From Bedellia somnulentella (taxonomy: Eukaryota > Arthropoda > Insecta > Lepidoptera > Bedelliidae), in contig OY755186.1 of assembly GCA_963576735.1 (NCBI GenBank), positions 14,061,970-14,125,969 of the forward strand: a stretch of 64,000 bases of DNA, in the 5' to 3' direction. The notes beneath the pieces are model-generated. The model did not search any database. It was not told where the DNA came from and saw only the letters and a list, made by a program, of their open reading frames with translations. Positions 21,851 through 31,076 of this stretch are shown piece by piece. Each line of letters opens with the position of its first letter. The stretch's first letter is position 1. A program made the position numbers and the translations under genes.

Positions 21851-23679
21851 AGAGAAAAGGGATAAATTTACTTACCATACTAACTCTCTTAATGACCATG
21901 TGTACAACTATCACATGTAAACAAATCCCAAAAACAATGGAAGTGACAACCCTACATGAAAATCAGCCAATGTACTTTGATAAGGTGGCCGATATGCACA
22001 TCATACAAGACGAATGGAAGATGGTTGTGTACTACAATTTATCTACTTATTGGCACAGCTTGGCGAATATTGAGTATAACATCAACCTGCTCGACGACCT
22101 CTCGAAGGATGAACCTGCATTCAAAATAATAACAACTCAACTGCGACATGAAGTAACAGAGCTACAACACTACAACGTTATGTTACGATCAGAACACGGC
22201 AGACGATACAAACGGGGTCTGGTTAACGGGATCGGATATATAGCTAACCAACTATTCGGTGTCCTTGATGAACAATTTGCAGTTAAATATGAAAAGGATA
22301 TCCTAAAAATACAAGAAAACGAAAACCATCTTATCAGCTTATACAAACAACAAACCTCCATCATTGAAGGAGAATACAACATCTTAAAACGAAACGAAGA
22401 GAACATGATAAAACAATTTGTCAGTATCAGCAAACAAATATCTTATCTTAACAATGTAATAGAAAACGATCATAAAAAATCTATGTTCATCGCTGCGGCA
22501 ACCCTAAGTGCTAATCTTATCATAGAGAGCTTACGACGCTTACAGCAGCAGCTGCTCGACCTAGTAACAGATGTACGCAGTGGTCGCATGGATACACACT
22601 TACTAAAACCTGAAGAGTTTGAAAGCCAACTCAACGTGATCGCAGCTCAAATTCCAAACGACATAACCCTGCCATGTGTCAACAACAGTGCGTACGTGAG
22701 ATGTACAAGCTTTCGAGAGTGCACGTCAGACTAACAGAATACCTAATATTCGAAATTATAATACCTCTGCTGAGCATCGAACCCTTCGAATTAAACAAGG
22801 TCATACCAATACCAAGAATTGACCAACAAACACTGTCAGCGTCATACATCAGACCTACTTCAGGCCTTAAACCTAAAAAGGGACATGATCATCCCTATGC
22901 AAGATGAAGATGTTAACAGAGGCTGCATAACGTTTAAAGAAAATAAAGTTCTATGCAGAATTAATTTGCCGATTCATACAACTACAAAGGAGCTATCTAC
23001 ACTCTGTGAGGCGCAAATTATAAACAATAATAACTTATCAGGCTGCGACCACACAATAAAAGCCTGCATTGATGAGTGGATCATGTTACACAGCCGCACG
23101 GCGTGGTTGTTTACATGTTGTCACAAGTGTGAGGTGCGGCTATTCTGTAACGACACTACCATGACGTCAGAAACTCTACGCGGCACGGGAGTAACGAGAA
23201 TACGGCCTGGCTGCATGCTAAAGGGAGACAACGTGATTATACACTCCTCACAAACATACCGCACGGAAGTATCAATAAATGATGACGACGCGTACTCCTA
23301 CTACCTACCCGAATCAGGAGTGAACAACATCATTAAAGGCGTGAACTTTACACCCGTACCAGAAAATCACGAAAAACGGTTCAATATCCTGCAGAGCCAA
23401 ATACTGACTATGAAGGCAGATCAAGAGAATCTGAACAAACTCAGCTTATCCCATGACACGCATCATTATACAGCATACGCCCTCATAGGAGTCTGTGGAG
23501 TCCTAGCCATCAGCATCTGGGCATACTTGAGGCTAAAACCTTGTAAAAGAAACAACATTACTGAAGACGTAGAGCTGCAAAAGGTTGAGCGCATACCAAC
23601 GGAACCGGAGCCGCCGATCGCCCCGCGAAGCTACGAGCGCCAATCGACTAAGCGAGTCAACAGACAAACTTCACCTTAA
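21851..23679 (+). pseudogene. BEL envelope-like gene (baculovirus F-type), broken
   Basis: It follows integrase without a gap. A hydrophobic signal-like stretch (about 21860-21915) is followed by an ectodomain with a furin-type site RYKR at 22204-22215 and a glycine-rich hydrophobic segment just after it, as in insect errantivirus and baculovirus F proteins. A heptad-like helical region follows, then cysteine-rich sequence. A single membrane segment at about 23470-23530 precedes a basic, proline-rich tail ending at 23679. Two compensating frameshifts, between about 22690-22735 and 22840-22905, break the ectodomain, so no full-length protein is made. The gene would have served cell entry if intact. 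Function here is inferred from family layout only. Confidence 0.8.
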
Positions 23680-23751
23680 TTATCTTTATTACATTTTATA
23701 TTGTTTTTTATACTTAAAATATTTTTGTTCTTTCTTTTAAATTCGGCAGCA

Positions 23752-23953
23752 TGTACGAGCGAGCCGTACATTTGTATTGTAACTATAAAATATTATGCTG
23801 ACCGTTGATTTTATACTTTACGTGAAACAGTGGCAATTAAACATTCATTACGATCGCACGCGTCACTCTTTTACTTAACATTCCTAAACAAGTAACCTTC
23901 CGTGCATCAATACAACTACATCCGTAGGGACATTCCACTAGAGTGCCCCTACA
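23752..23953 (+). repeat. BEL 3' LTR
   Basis: 202 bp, same ends as the 5' LTR; it keeps the 15 nt missing there. No strong polypurine tract precedes it. Confidence 0.9.
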
Positions 23954-24145
23954 AATAGTTTTGAGGTCAGGGGTCTATATTCTCTTGAAGTAAGATTAGT
24001 TAACCTATTTTCCTATATGTGCCTAATATTGAAAATATCAATACAAAAATTGTACTTGTTGCTTGCTACATAGCCTATTTTCATATGTATTTGATGTTTT
24101 GATGTATTGCTGTGGGTTATGAATAAAGAAATTTTATTTATTTAT
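23954..24145 (+). repeat. LINE 3' untranslated end with (TTTA)n tail
   Basis: AT-rich DNA ending GAATAAAGAAATTTTATTTATTTATT, a typical jockey-type 3' terminus with an AATAAA signal and a tetranucleotide tail. It includes the BEL target duplication at its left edge. Confidence 0.5.
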
Positions 24146-24326
24146 TTATTTTATATTGCTCGTCTTGGAATATATGATGTTTGTTGATGTATAAAAGGAT
24201 TTGGTTGGACAAATTTTCTCAAAAACTTTACTGAGAACTAGTAAAATTGAAATAGGCCCATTATTGGTAAAGTCCTGACTATCTCCTGATTTATGTAGTG
24301 GGATGAGCCTATTTAACTTCACACAG
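24146..24326 (-). pseudogene. LINE reverse transcriptase fragment, downstream half (split by Gypsy)
   Basis: The minus frame reads RLIPLHKSGDSQDFTN, then PISILLVLSKVFEK, the RT fingers of a jockey-like LINE. It continues the protein fragment found on the other side of the Gypsy element at 28865-29200. The ORF printed past 24327 uses LTR bases and is not LINE protein. Confidence 0.75.
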
Positions 24327-24449
24327 TGATAAGTATTGAGATAAGTGAAACGACCGTTTAACACACGTACTGGTTTATTACTGTCAAAGCTGACGAATGC
24401 GCGGGCGCAGCGCGCTGTACAATTTCAATAGGTGGGTACATATACATCA
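24327..24449 (-). repeat. Gypsy 3' LTR
   Basis: 123 bp, identical to the 5' LTR. On the minus strand it is preceded by the purine-rich GTGAAGGGA (24450-24458), the likely polypurine tract. Confidence 0.92.
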
Positions 24450-24511
24450 TCCCTTCACACTTAATTTAGAAACCTGGTAACAAACAATAACAACAATTAA
24501 TTTAGTTAAAA

Positions 24512-24982
24512 CTACTTTAAAAACTTAGTGTAATCTATTGGTTTTTTGGGACGTAGCTGACGTGTGAGCAACGGAGACTCATGCGAGTCAGTCGGATTAC
24601 TCAGTGGCATATCAATCTGAACGCTTGACGCTTGAGCCCCTTGTTCACACCTCTCATCCTCACAATCATTCCATTCCTCTCCATCGTCATCACGAGGAGG
24701 TACGGCTGCCACACCTACGGCCTGTTCATCTACCAATGACGCACTGGGGTGGACCCCAACCACCTCTCCCTCATTGTTAACAATAGATGGACAATTAATA
24801 CCCGGAGGTGAGTGAACCGGCGAGCTTTCTGGTATCGATTCAGGCGGCGAGATGAATGAAGACGGTTGGTGTGTCATCGTACTAGGTTCTGGATTTTTAC
24901 ATTTATCAGAATAATTTCTAAGAAGTTGATCGACATGTCTAATACACGTTTCATTAAATCGAGTTATAAAAACTTTAAACAT
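24512..24982 (-). CDS. Gypsy pol C-terminal tail in a shifted frame
   Basis: 156 codons. The start of this frame (KVFITRFNETCIRHVDQLL) completes the chromodomain-like/GPF-like end of a Mag-type integrase. The rest is a proline-, serine- and acidic-rich tail ending KPIDYTKFLK. It is separated from the main ORF by a shift at an A7 run (25002-24996 on the minus strand). Removing one A would fuse the two. It could be a homopolymer read error, a real mutation, or a +1 frameshift signal. It is probably not an independent gene, although its ATG is near the frame start. Confidence 0.7.
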   Translation of the reverse strand: MFKVFITRFNETCIRHVDQLLRNYSDKCKNPEPSTMTHQPSSFISPPESIPESSPVHSPPGINCPSIVNNEGEVVGVHPSASLVDEQAVGVAAVPPRDDDGEEWNDCEDERCEQGAQASSVQIDMPLSNPTDSHESPLLTRQLRPKKPIDYTKFLK

Positions 24983-24986
24983 TCTA

Positions 24987-27900
24987 TTACCAATTTTTTT
25001 CCTTAATTATAACTGATTCCCAGCTTTCCCTTCTTGCATTGTACCGTCTAACCCAAATTGCATCGCCTACTTCAAATTGTCTTCGGCATGCGCTATTAAT
25101 ATCTAAACAGTCAACCTTATCATTTAATGGTGATATTAAATCAAGACGAGATCGTAAATTTCTACGAAACATTAATTTTGCCGGGGTATGTCCCGTGGTA
25201 CAATGCACGGTATTCCTATACTCAAATAAATAAACCAATAATTTTTCATGCACAATGTTGGGCGCTAAATTGTCCCTCAATACACATTTTAACATTCTTT
25301 TACAAATTCTTACAGAATTTTCTGCTTGCCCGTTACTACATGGATGGTAAATCGGTGACGTCATGTATTTGATACCGTTATTGGAACAAAATTCTTTGAA
25401 TTCTGTGGAATTTATTTTGGCATCATTATCGGACACTATAAGATTTGGAATACCGAATACTGAAAAAACATGCTTAAGTTTTGAGATCAAGGCCTGCGTC
25501 GTAGTTCCATTACTCATATAAATGCATTCCAACCACTTAGTAAACGCATCAACGACCACCAAATACACTCTCTGCCCTATCATCATGTAATCGATGTGTA
25601 CGCGCTGCCAGGGAGCCGCCGGACGCGGCCACGGCGCGGGCGACTCACGCGGCGGCGCCGCTCGAATGCTGGCACAAGTTTCGCATGCACCGATAAACCG
25701 CTCTATATCACCATCGATACCTGGCCACCACATTCGACTACGTGCATTACTTTTCATTTTAATAATACCGAGATGAGTGCTATGTAATTCATGTAACATT
25801 TTCGCCCTTAATTTAGCTGGAATAACTACTTTATGACCACGTAATAAATAACCGTTTTCGAATTGTAAATCCGTCCTACATAGAAAATACGGCAATACAG
25901 ATCTACACTTCAATTTACGCGGCCAGCCACGTTCCATATACTTTAAAACCATTTTTATTGTTTTGTCTTCATTGATAGCCAGTTTAATGTCAGACGAGCT
26001 AACAGCCGGAATACAAGAACTTAAGAAGTTAATTTGGTAATTTGTCTGAATCTCACTATCACTATTATAGCTAGTTTCACGGAGAGGCGCACGGGAAAAA
26101 TAATCGGCAACTACATTATTTTCACTAGACACGTACTGAACTACATAATTATAGGCGGATAGTATTATAGCATATCGCTGTAGTCGCAAGGCTGTCGTAA
26201 CCGATATGCCCGTTTGTGTATTGAATATCGAAACTAAAGGTCTATGATCAGTTTTTAATATGAACGGAACGCTAATACCGTAAAGATATTGGTGAAACCT
26301 TTTCACTCCGAAAATAATGGCCGTCGCTTCTTTTTGGATCTGGCTATAGTTACGCTCGCTAGCCGTCAAAGACCGCGACCCAAAGGCGAGAGGCCGCTCC
26401 GCACCGTCCGCCCCCCGCTGCGCGAGCACCGCGCCCAGCCCGGCCGGCCCCGCGTCCACGGTCAGCACGAGCTGCGCGCCGGGGTCGAAGTGCGCCAGCA
26501 CCCGCTCCGACGCCAGCTCGCGCTGCACGTGGCGCATGGCGTGACGGTGGCGCTCACCCCATTGCCAAGGTGCCCCATTTCGCAATAATTCATGGAGTGG
26601 ACTCAATACAGAAGATGCGTTTGGTACAAAATTTCGATAGTAATTTACTATTCCTAAAAATCTCTTTACTTCTGTAATATTTGTCGGTTCCGGAGCTTTT
26701 ATGATAGCACGAACTTTCTCTGGACACGTCCGTAATCCATTTTTGTCAATAACGTAGCCTAAATATGTTACACTATCCTTAAAAAACTCACACTTTTCTT
26801 TTTGTAACCTCAACCCTGCATCACTTAACCTACTCAGTACTTCTTTTAGTCGCTTTAAGTGTGTTTGTCTGTCGGGCCCCGTAACGCAGATGTCATCAAT
26901 CCAGCAGCTTACACCCTCACCTATGCCTGAAAGGAGTTGTTCCATCGATTTCTGGAAGATAGCCGGCGCGTTAGCTAATCCGTAAACCAGGCGCGTATAT
27001 TTAAACAATCCTTTGGAGGTGTTAATGGTTGTAAGGTTTTGTGAGGAATCGCTCAAAATAAATTGATTGTATGCGTTTTTTAAGTCGATTTTTGAGTAAT
27101 GCTGACCCCCTCCGAGCTTAGCGAACACCTCCTCTATTCTGGGCAGAGGATATTTTTCGACTACTAAGTCTTTATTTAAGGTTACCGAGTAGTCACCCGC
27201 TATTCTTACTTTACCGTTCTCCTTAGGCACTGGAACTATTGGGGTGGCGTACTCCGAGTGGTTAACAGGAACTAAAATCCCTAAACTGACTAACCTCTCT
27301 AACTCTTGTTCTACTTTGTCTTTCAAAGCGAAAGGGACTGTCCTCGATTTAAAAAACTTAGGCATAGCATTTTCTTTTAGCTGTAAATGTACTTTAAATT
27401 TATTAAATGATCCTAATTCATCCCGCCATAAATCGGAATATTGTTCCAATAACTTGTTTAATTCGTTTGGTTCGCAGAAAATATTATTTAATTTAGTAGA
27501 AAACGTTATATCAAATGCTGACATAAAATTGCGACCCAGTAGTGGCGGCCCTCCGTTTTTAACAACAAAAAATATGATCTTTTTAATCAATTGATTAAAT
27601 ATGACAACTGCTTTAAAATATCCTAAAGGTGCAATTTTATGTCCGTTATATAAGCACATTTTCAAGTTACTTTCCATTAGAGAATAATTCGAAAAGAATT
27701 TACGATACAGTTTCTCTGAAATAACTGATACACCCGAACCAGAATCTAGCTCCATGTCAATATTCGTACTATCTATGGTTATATTTACTTTAATAGGCTT
27801 ATCAGTGACATACCTCAAATTAAAATTATGGCATTCCTCACAGCCGCTAGCGTCGCACTCCTCATCACTTATTTTATTTAGACGTGAATGAGCACTGTTT

Positions 27901-28694
27901 TTTTTACTACACATTTTTTTTAAATGACCTTTTTCACCACATTTATTACACTTGTAATTTTTATAACGGCACTTCGAACTAGTATGATTTTTCATACCGC
28001 AAACTATACACAAAATATCATCACGCTCTCGGCGCGGCGAAAAGGTAGTCACGTCCGCCCGGCCGCTGCCGCTGCCACCGCCGCCGCCGGCTCCCGCGCG
28101 ATGTGAGCCGGGCCCGTGTTTGCTGCTACCGTCTCGCGCTACGAAGTAGATGGGTTCGTCTTTAATGCTCGTGACAAGCGACCTTGCTGCTCTAGCCGAT
28201 GCTGCTTGTTCAGCTATCTCCAAAGCCCTTCCAATAGTCATTTTGCCCGGAATTTGCTCGAACAATTTATCGCGTTCGGGACCTGAGTCTAGGCCAAGGA
28301 CGAAACGATCCGTGAGATTCGTTTCCAAGGCGGTGCCAAAATCACAATAGGTCGCTAGACCTCTGAGTCGCGCCGCCCAGTCTCCCAAACTTTCGCCTGG
28401 ACTCTTTGTTGCTCCATAAAACTTCGCTCTGTCCGCGTATGAACAACTCTTCGGTTTGAAGTGATTATCGAGTAATTCAACCAGTCTTACGTAGCTAAGC
28501 GTATCCACGTCTATCGGGTAGGCAAGGTTTCGCAACAAACGATACGACTCATCGGACAAATGAGTGATGAGAATTGCACTCATAAACTCTCCTTCCACCG
28601 AATTTAGCTTTACAAACTGTGTTAAACGTCCCTTAAATAGTGACCATTCACCACTTTTGTGGTCAAATATAGGCAAATTACCCAAAAACGCCAT
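24987..28694 (-). CDS. Gypsy (Mag-like) gag-pol polyprotein
   Basis: 1235-aa ORF. Gag is about 1-180. A Gly/Ser-rich linker precedes two zinc knuckles (CIVCGMKNHTSSKC at 229 and CNKCGEKGHLKKMC at 249). The protease has DSGSG at 317. RT carries KIDLKNAYNQF and a SCWIDDICV catalytic box, with WIDD in place of the common YIDD/YVDD. RNase H starts LTVDAGPAGLGAV. The integrase has the HHCC zinc finger (HSTHLG...CETCAS) and D, D, E in VHIDYMM, SDNDAKIN and NGQAENSV. The ATG at 28694 is close behind the primer site and gives a normal Gag start (MAFLGNLPIFD). The fused polyprotein makes particles, cDNA and integration products. The part coding Gly/Arg/Ala is strikingly GC-rich compared with its surroundings. 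Confidence 0.93.
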   Translation of the reverse strand: MAFLGNLPIFDHKSGEWSLFKGRLTQFVKLNSVEGEFMSAILITHLSDESYRLLRNLAYPIDVDTLSYVRLVELLDNHFKPKSCSYADRAKFYGATKSPGESLGDWAARLRGLATYCDFGTALETNLTDRFVLGLDSGPERDKLFEQIPGKMTIGRALEIAEQAASARAARSLVTSIKDEPIYFVARDGSSKHGPGSHRAGAGGGGGSGSGRADVTTFSPRRERDDILCIVCGMKNHTSSKCRYKNYKCNKCGEKGHLKKMCSKKNSAHSRLNKISDEECDASGCEECHNFNLRYVTDKPIKVNITIDSTNIDMELDSGSGVSVISEKLYRKFFSNYSLMESNLKMCLYNGHKIAPLGYFKAVVIFNQLIKKIIFFVVKNGGPPLLGRNFMSAFDITFSTKLNNIFCEPNELNKLLEQYSDLWRDELGSFNKFKVHLQLKENAMPKFFKSRTVPFALKDKVEQELERLVSLGILVPVNHSEYATPIVPVPKENGKVRIAGDYSVTLNKDLVVEKYPLPRIEEVFAKLGGGQHYSKIDLKNAYNQFILSDSSQNLTTINTSKGLFKYTRLVYGLANAPAIFQKSMEQLLSGIGEGVSCWIDDICVTGPDRQTHLKRLKEVLSRLSDAGLRLQKEKCEFFKDSVTYLGYVIDKNGLRTCPEKVRAIIKAPEPTNITEVKRFLGIVNYYRNFVPNASSVLSPLHELLRNGAPWQWGERHRHAMRHVQRELASERVLAHFDPGAQLVLTVDAGPAGLGAVLAQRGADGAERPLAFGSRSLTASERNYSQIQKEATAIIFGVKRFHQYLYGISVPFILKTDHRPLVSIFNTQTGISVTTALRLQRYAIILSAYNYVVQYVSSENNVVADYFSRAPLRETSYNSDSEIQTNYQINFLSSCIPAVSSSDIKLAINEDKTIKMVLKYMERGWPRKLKCRSVLPYFLCRTDLQFENGYLLRGHKVVIPAKLRAKMLHELHSTHLGIIKMKSNARSRMWWPGIDGDIERFIGACETCASIRAAPPRESPAPWPRPAAPWQRVHIDYMMIGQRVYLVVVDAFTKWLECIYMSNGTTTQALISKLKHVFSVFGIPNLIVSDNDAKINSTEFKEFCSNNGIKYMTSPIYHPCSNGQAENSVRICKRMLKCVLRDNLAPNIVHEKLLVYLFEYRNTVHCTTGHTPAKLMFRRNLRSRLDLISPLNDKVDCLDINSACRRQFEVGDAIWVRRYNARRESWESVIIKEKNW

Positions 28695-28727
28695 CGTAAC
28701 TTTTACTCGCGCAGGTAACTCGAAAAA

Positions 28728-28740
28728 ATCCGCGTCGCCA
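28728..28740 (-). other. Gypsy primer binding site, tRNA-Ser-like
   Basis: On the minus strand TGGCGACGCGGAT starts one base after the 5' LTR. It matches the complement of an insect tRNA-Ser(GCT) 3' end at 12 of 13 positions as I recall that tRNA. Serine tRNA priming is known for Mag elements. Confidence 0.6.
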
Positions 28741-28741
28741 G

Positions 28742-28864
28742 TGATAAGTATTGAGATAAGTGAAACGACCGTTTAACACACGTACTGGTTTATTACTGTC
28801 AAAGCTGACGAATGCGCGGGCGCAGCGCGCTGTACAATTTCAATAGGTGGGTACATATACATCA
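28742..28864 (-). repeat. Gypsy 5' LTR
   Basis: 123 bp, TG...CA ends on either reading, identical to the 3' LTR, containing the GC-rich GCGCGGGCGCAGCGCGC-type core at its middle. Confidence 0.92.
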
Positions 28865-29200
28865 CACAGTCTGGCAATTCTCTATGGCTATACATTTATT
28901 AAAAAGTATCGTTAAATGGGGAGTGACTATATTTATTATTCTGTTTATGATGAAAACTGACATTCCTGTTATGTCTTCGGTTTTTTTAAGGTTAATGGTT
29001 TTAAAATTTTTAATTATATCATTACTGTCAACGTACTTAAAACAAAACTGTGCTGTTGTTTTGGTAACATTATGTTCCAACAACTCAAGAGCTTCTTGGG
29101 GACATGAATTTAATTTCTCTATTGTCTTAGTAAGGGTATTTATAAAATGATTCTCAAAAATGATAGCAATTTGTGATCTTGACTGTTGTAACGTTACGTG
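28865..29200 (-). pseudogene. LINE reverse transcriptase fragment, upstream half (split by Gypsy)
   Basis: The minus frame reads FKTINLKKTEDITGMS, then FNKCIAIENCQTV, the segment that precedes the LHKSGD block of jockey-like RTs. Together with 24146-24326 it forms one interrupted LINE. The junction is exact at the CACAG target duplication. Confidence 0.7.
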
Positions 29201-30945
29201 TCTTAAGTCTTAATCCCCTTATGGAAATAAAACCTAAGACACGAAACGCGGAGAGCAAGGAGACTAATAAAACAAGAAAGAAGTTACACCAGTCTATTAA
29301 AAATTAGATGTACACAATACAAAAATATTACAAGAAGGAATTATATAAAATAAATATAACTAAATAACGATACTGATGCGATTCCAAACTTCCACGTTCT
29401 GGCTAGAGCAAAGGTATTAGTAATCTCCAAAACCAGTAGTATAGCCGGCGAAATCAAAGGTCCAGATATCAATCTTTGATGATTTTTAGTCCACAAGCCA
29501 ATAAGACCAAATGATTGGTCACTTCGGAATACCACTCTGACTGGTTTAACAAATTCTGCCAGGGTATAAAATTATATATATTATTCTTAGGTGTTTTTAA
29601 GCAAAAGGACACCAAGTAGTAAAGGTTGTTCAATATAACAACGGTAGTAGTAGCTATCCGAAAAAAAATCTTCAGTAAGATATCTTTTTAAGGATCTCTT
29701 GTAGAATCCAATTCGTTCCTCCATAAAAAAAACCTCTTGACAATCAATAAAAAATCCCAATAGACAATAAAACCTAAAAGAAGGATTTTTTAAAAAGAGT
29801 TTCAGTTAACATAAAAAGATGAAAACAGATAAATTTGAATAAGTAAAATGTCCTAGCCTTACATTAAAAATAAAAATAAATGCCTGCGCTATCATTTTAC
29901 ACACCAAAAATGAATTAAAATTATATCATTTAACATATTTTAAAACTATCTAACCTTCGTACACAAACACATTGAAAATTGATCACTAAAGAAAAGTTTA
30001 AGATAAAATAAAATTTGACAACTCTCAGCTCCGTCGTTGCCATAACAACAACAAAATAAAAACAATAACATAAACCAGAGAAATAAAAATATTATCGACA
30101 AATCGCAGAAAAATAATAAAAAGGAACTAAACAATGATATATAACCGCAGGAGACTAACATAAAAGGAAATAAATAATAATAAAACGGATTAACAATATT
30201 TACAGGTAAGGTTTTATATATTACACTGTATCAGTTCATTATCTAATAAAAAGTTGATATGATGTGGATATTTTAGTTTTTCAGTTTCACTGTTGATTTT
30301 TTTCCAGACAGTCTTACTCTTGTAAGATGAATTTTTAATTTTATGTTTCATATATATCTAGATTAAGCTTCACCACAAACTTTTTTGAAAATTTTAGAAT
30401 ATTATCTGACATAAATAATAAAATCTTAACAGACTGTAATTTCATGATAAAAAAAATAAGAACAAATTGTACCACCACCGCAACTTCGTCGGTCGCGCTG
30501 ACGGCGCCGTCTTCAGGGTTTTCCATTACGATTTATTTTGTAACTAAATCATCAATTTTAGAAGAGAACATGTTTAGCAATTATGAATGAAAAATGATAG
30601 CTTGTAAATGCCAACCACGAGCACGCTTTCATCAAAGCTTTTATGCTTTTTGGCAAAATTGCGGATTTACTAGTAATTTATTAGTTACATAATACTTCCA
30701 TTTGCCTTCATAAATTTGTTGGGGCGTCTTTCAAGAAAAGAATACTTGACTACTATCGTCAATTCTAAATGTGATAGTATTTGTAGTAGTCGTTAATTCA
30801 CTATATAAATAAATCATTCAATATTCGGTTTGACACAAAATAATAATAAGAATAAAGAAATACAAGAAATTATATTGAAATAATTGTTCAAGCATACATT
30901 TTTCTTCGTCTTATGCTACATTAGCAAATTCTTTATCACCATCAG
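29201..30945. other. Noncoding DNA upstream of the first visible receptor exon
   Basis: AT-rich and presumably intronic for the receptor gene. No TM1-3 exon was recognised. A minus-strand open stretch beginning ATGGAAAACCCTGAAGACGG at 30526 has unusually GC-rich, gene-like codons for about 20 residues. It could be an exon of an unrelated antisense gene, but nothing links it to further exons. Confidence 0.4.
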
Positions 30946-31076
30946 GTGGGAGCAAAAGAGCTACCAGACTAACAGTAGCCACAGCAGTCGGAATATGGCT
31001 TTTGGCGGCTCTACTGGCAACACCAGCCTATTTGGGATCCTATGTGCGAGCATTTGTCGTTAATCCTACCACTCAG
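30946..31076 (+). CDS. Receptor exon: intracellular loop 2, TM4
   Basis: 131 nt, entered in phase with two bases of a split codon. It reads GSKRATRLTV, then the TM4 helix GIWLLAALLATPAYLG. The donor is CAG|GTAAAT. The frame is also open upstream through the preceding AG, so the acceptor at 30945/30946 is the better but not the only choice. Confidence 0.8.

Larger units (their letters stand above)
14973..23953 (+). mobile_element. BEL/Pao LTR retrotransposon with an envelope-like gene (defective)
   Basis: LTRs at 14973-15158 and 23752-23953 (both TGTACGAGCG...CCCCTACA) lie between perfect AATAG duplications (14968-14972 and 23954-23958). The internal order is Gag (DUF1759 type), DUF1758 aspartic protease, RT, RNase H, integrase with DUF5641, and then a class of envelope related to the baculovirus fusion protein F. 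The LTRs differ by two substitutions, a 1-nt indel and a 15-nt indel. The coding part has several frameshifts, one in-frame stop and a 944-bp insertion. It is an endogenous, inactive copy. Confidence 0.93.
24327..28864 (-). mobile_element. Ty3/Gypsy retrotransposon, Mag-like, very young
   Basis: A 4538-bp element read right to left. The two 123-bp LTRs (24327-24449 and 28742-28864) are identical. The flanks are CACAG at 24322-24326 and CACAG at 28865-28869, a 5-bp duplication. Very short LTRs, a fused gag-pol and a tRNA-Ser primer site fit the Mag group first known from silkworm. It is inserted in a LINE, whose two halves flank it. The only visible lesion is one extra A in an A7 run near the end of pol. 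Confidence 0.93.

Noticed and set aside
21851..23679. A domesticated envelope gene serving the host
   Set aside because: Two frameshifts in the ectodomain and decayed pol in the same element; no sign of an independent, intact ORF.
26289..26588. Plus-strand open frame rich in Arg/Pro opposite the Gypsy pol
   Set aside because: Antisense of the GC-rich RNase H part; composition alone keeps it open.
1..30945. TM1-3 exons of the receptor
   Set aside because: I looked for a DRY-type motif and TM1/TM2 landmarks in the non-repeat stretches and found no convincing exon; they may be upstream of the window.
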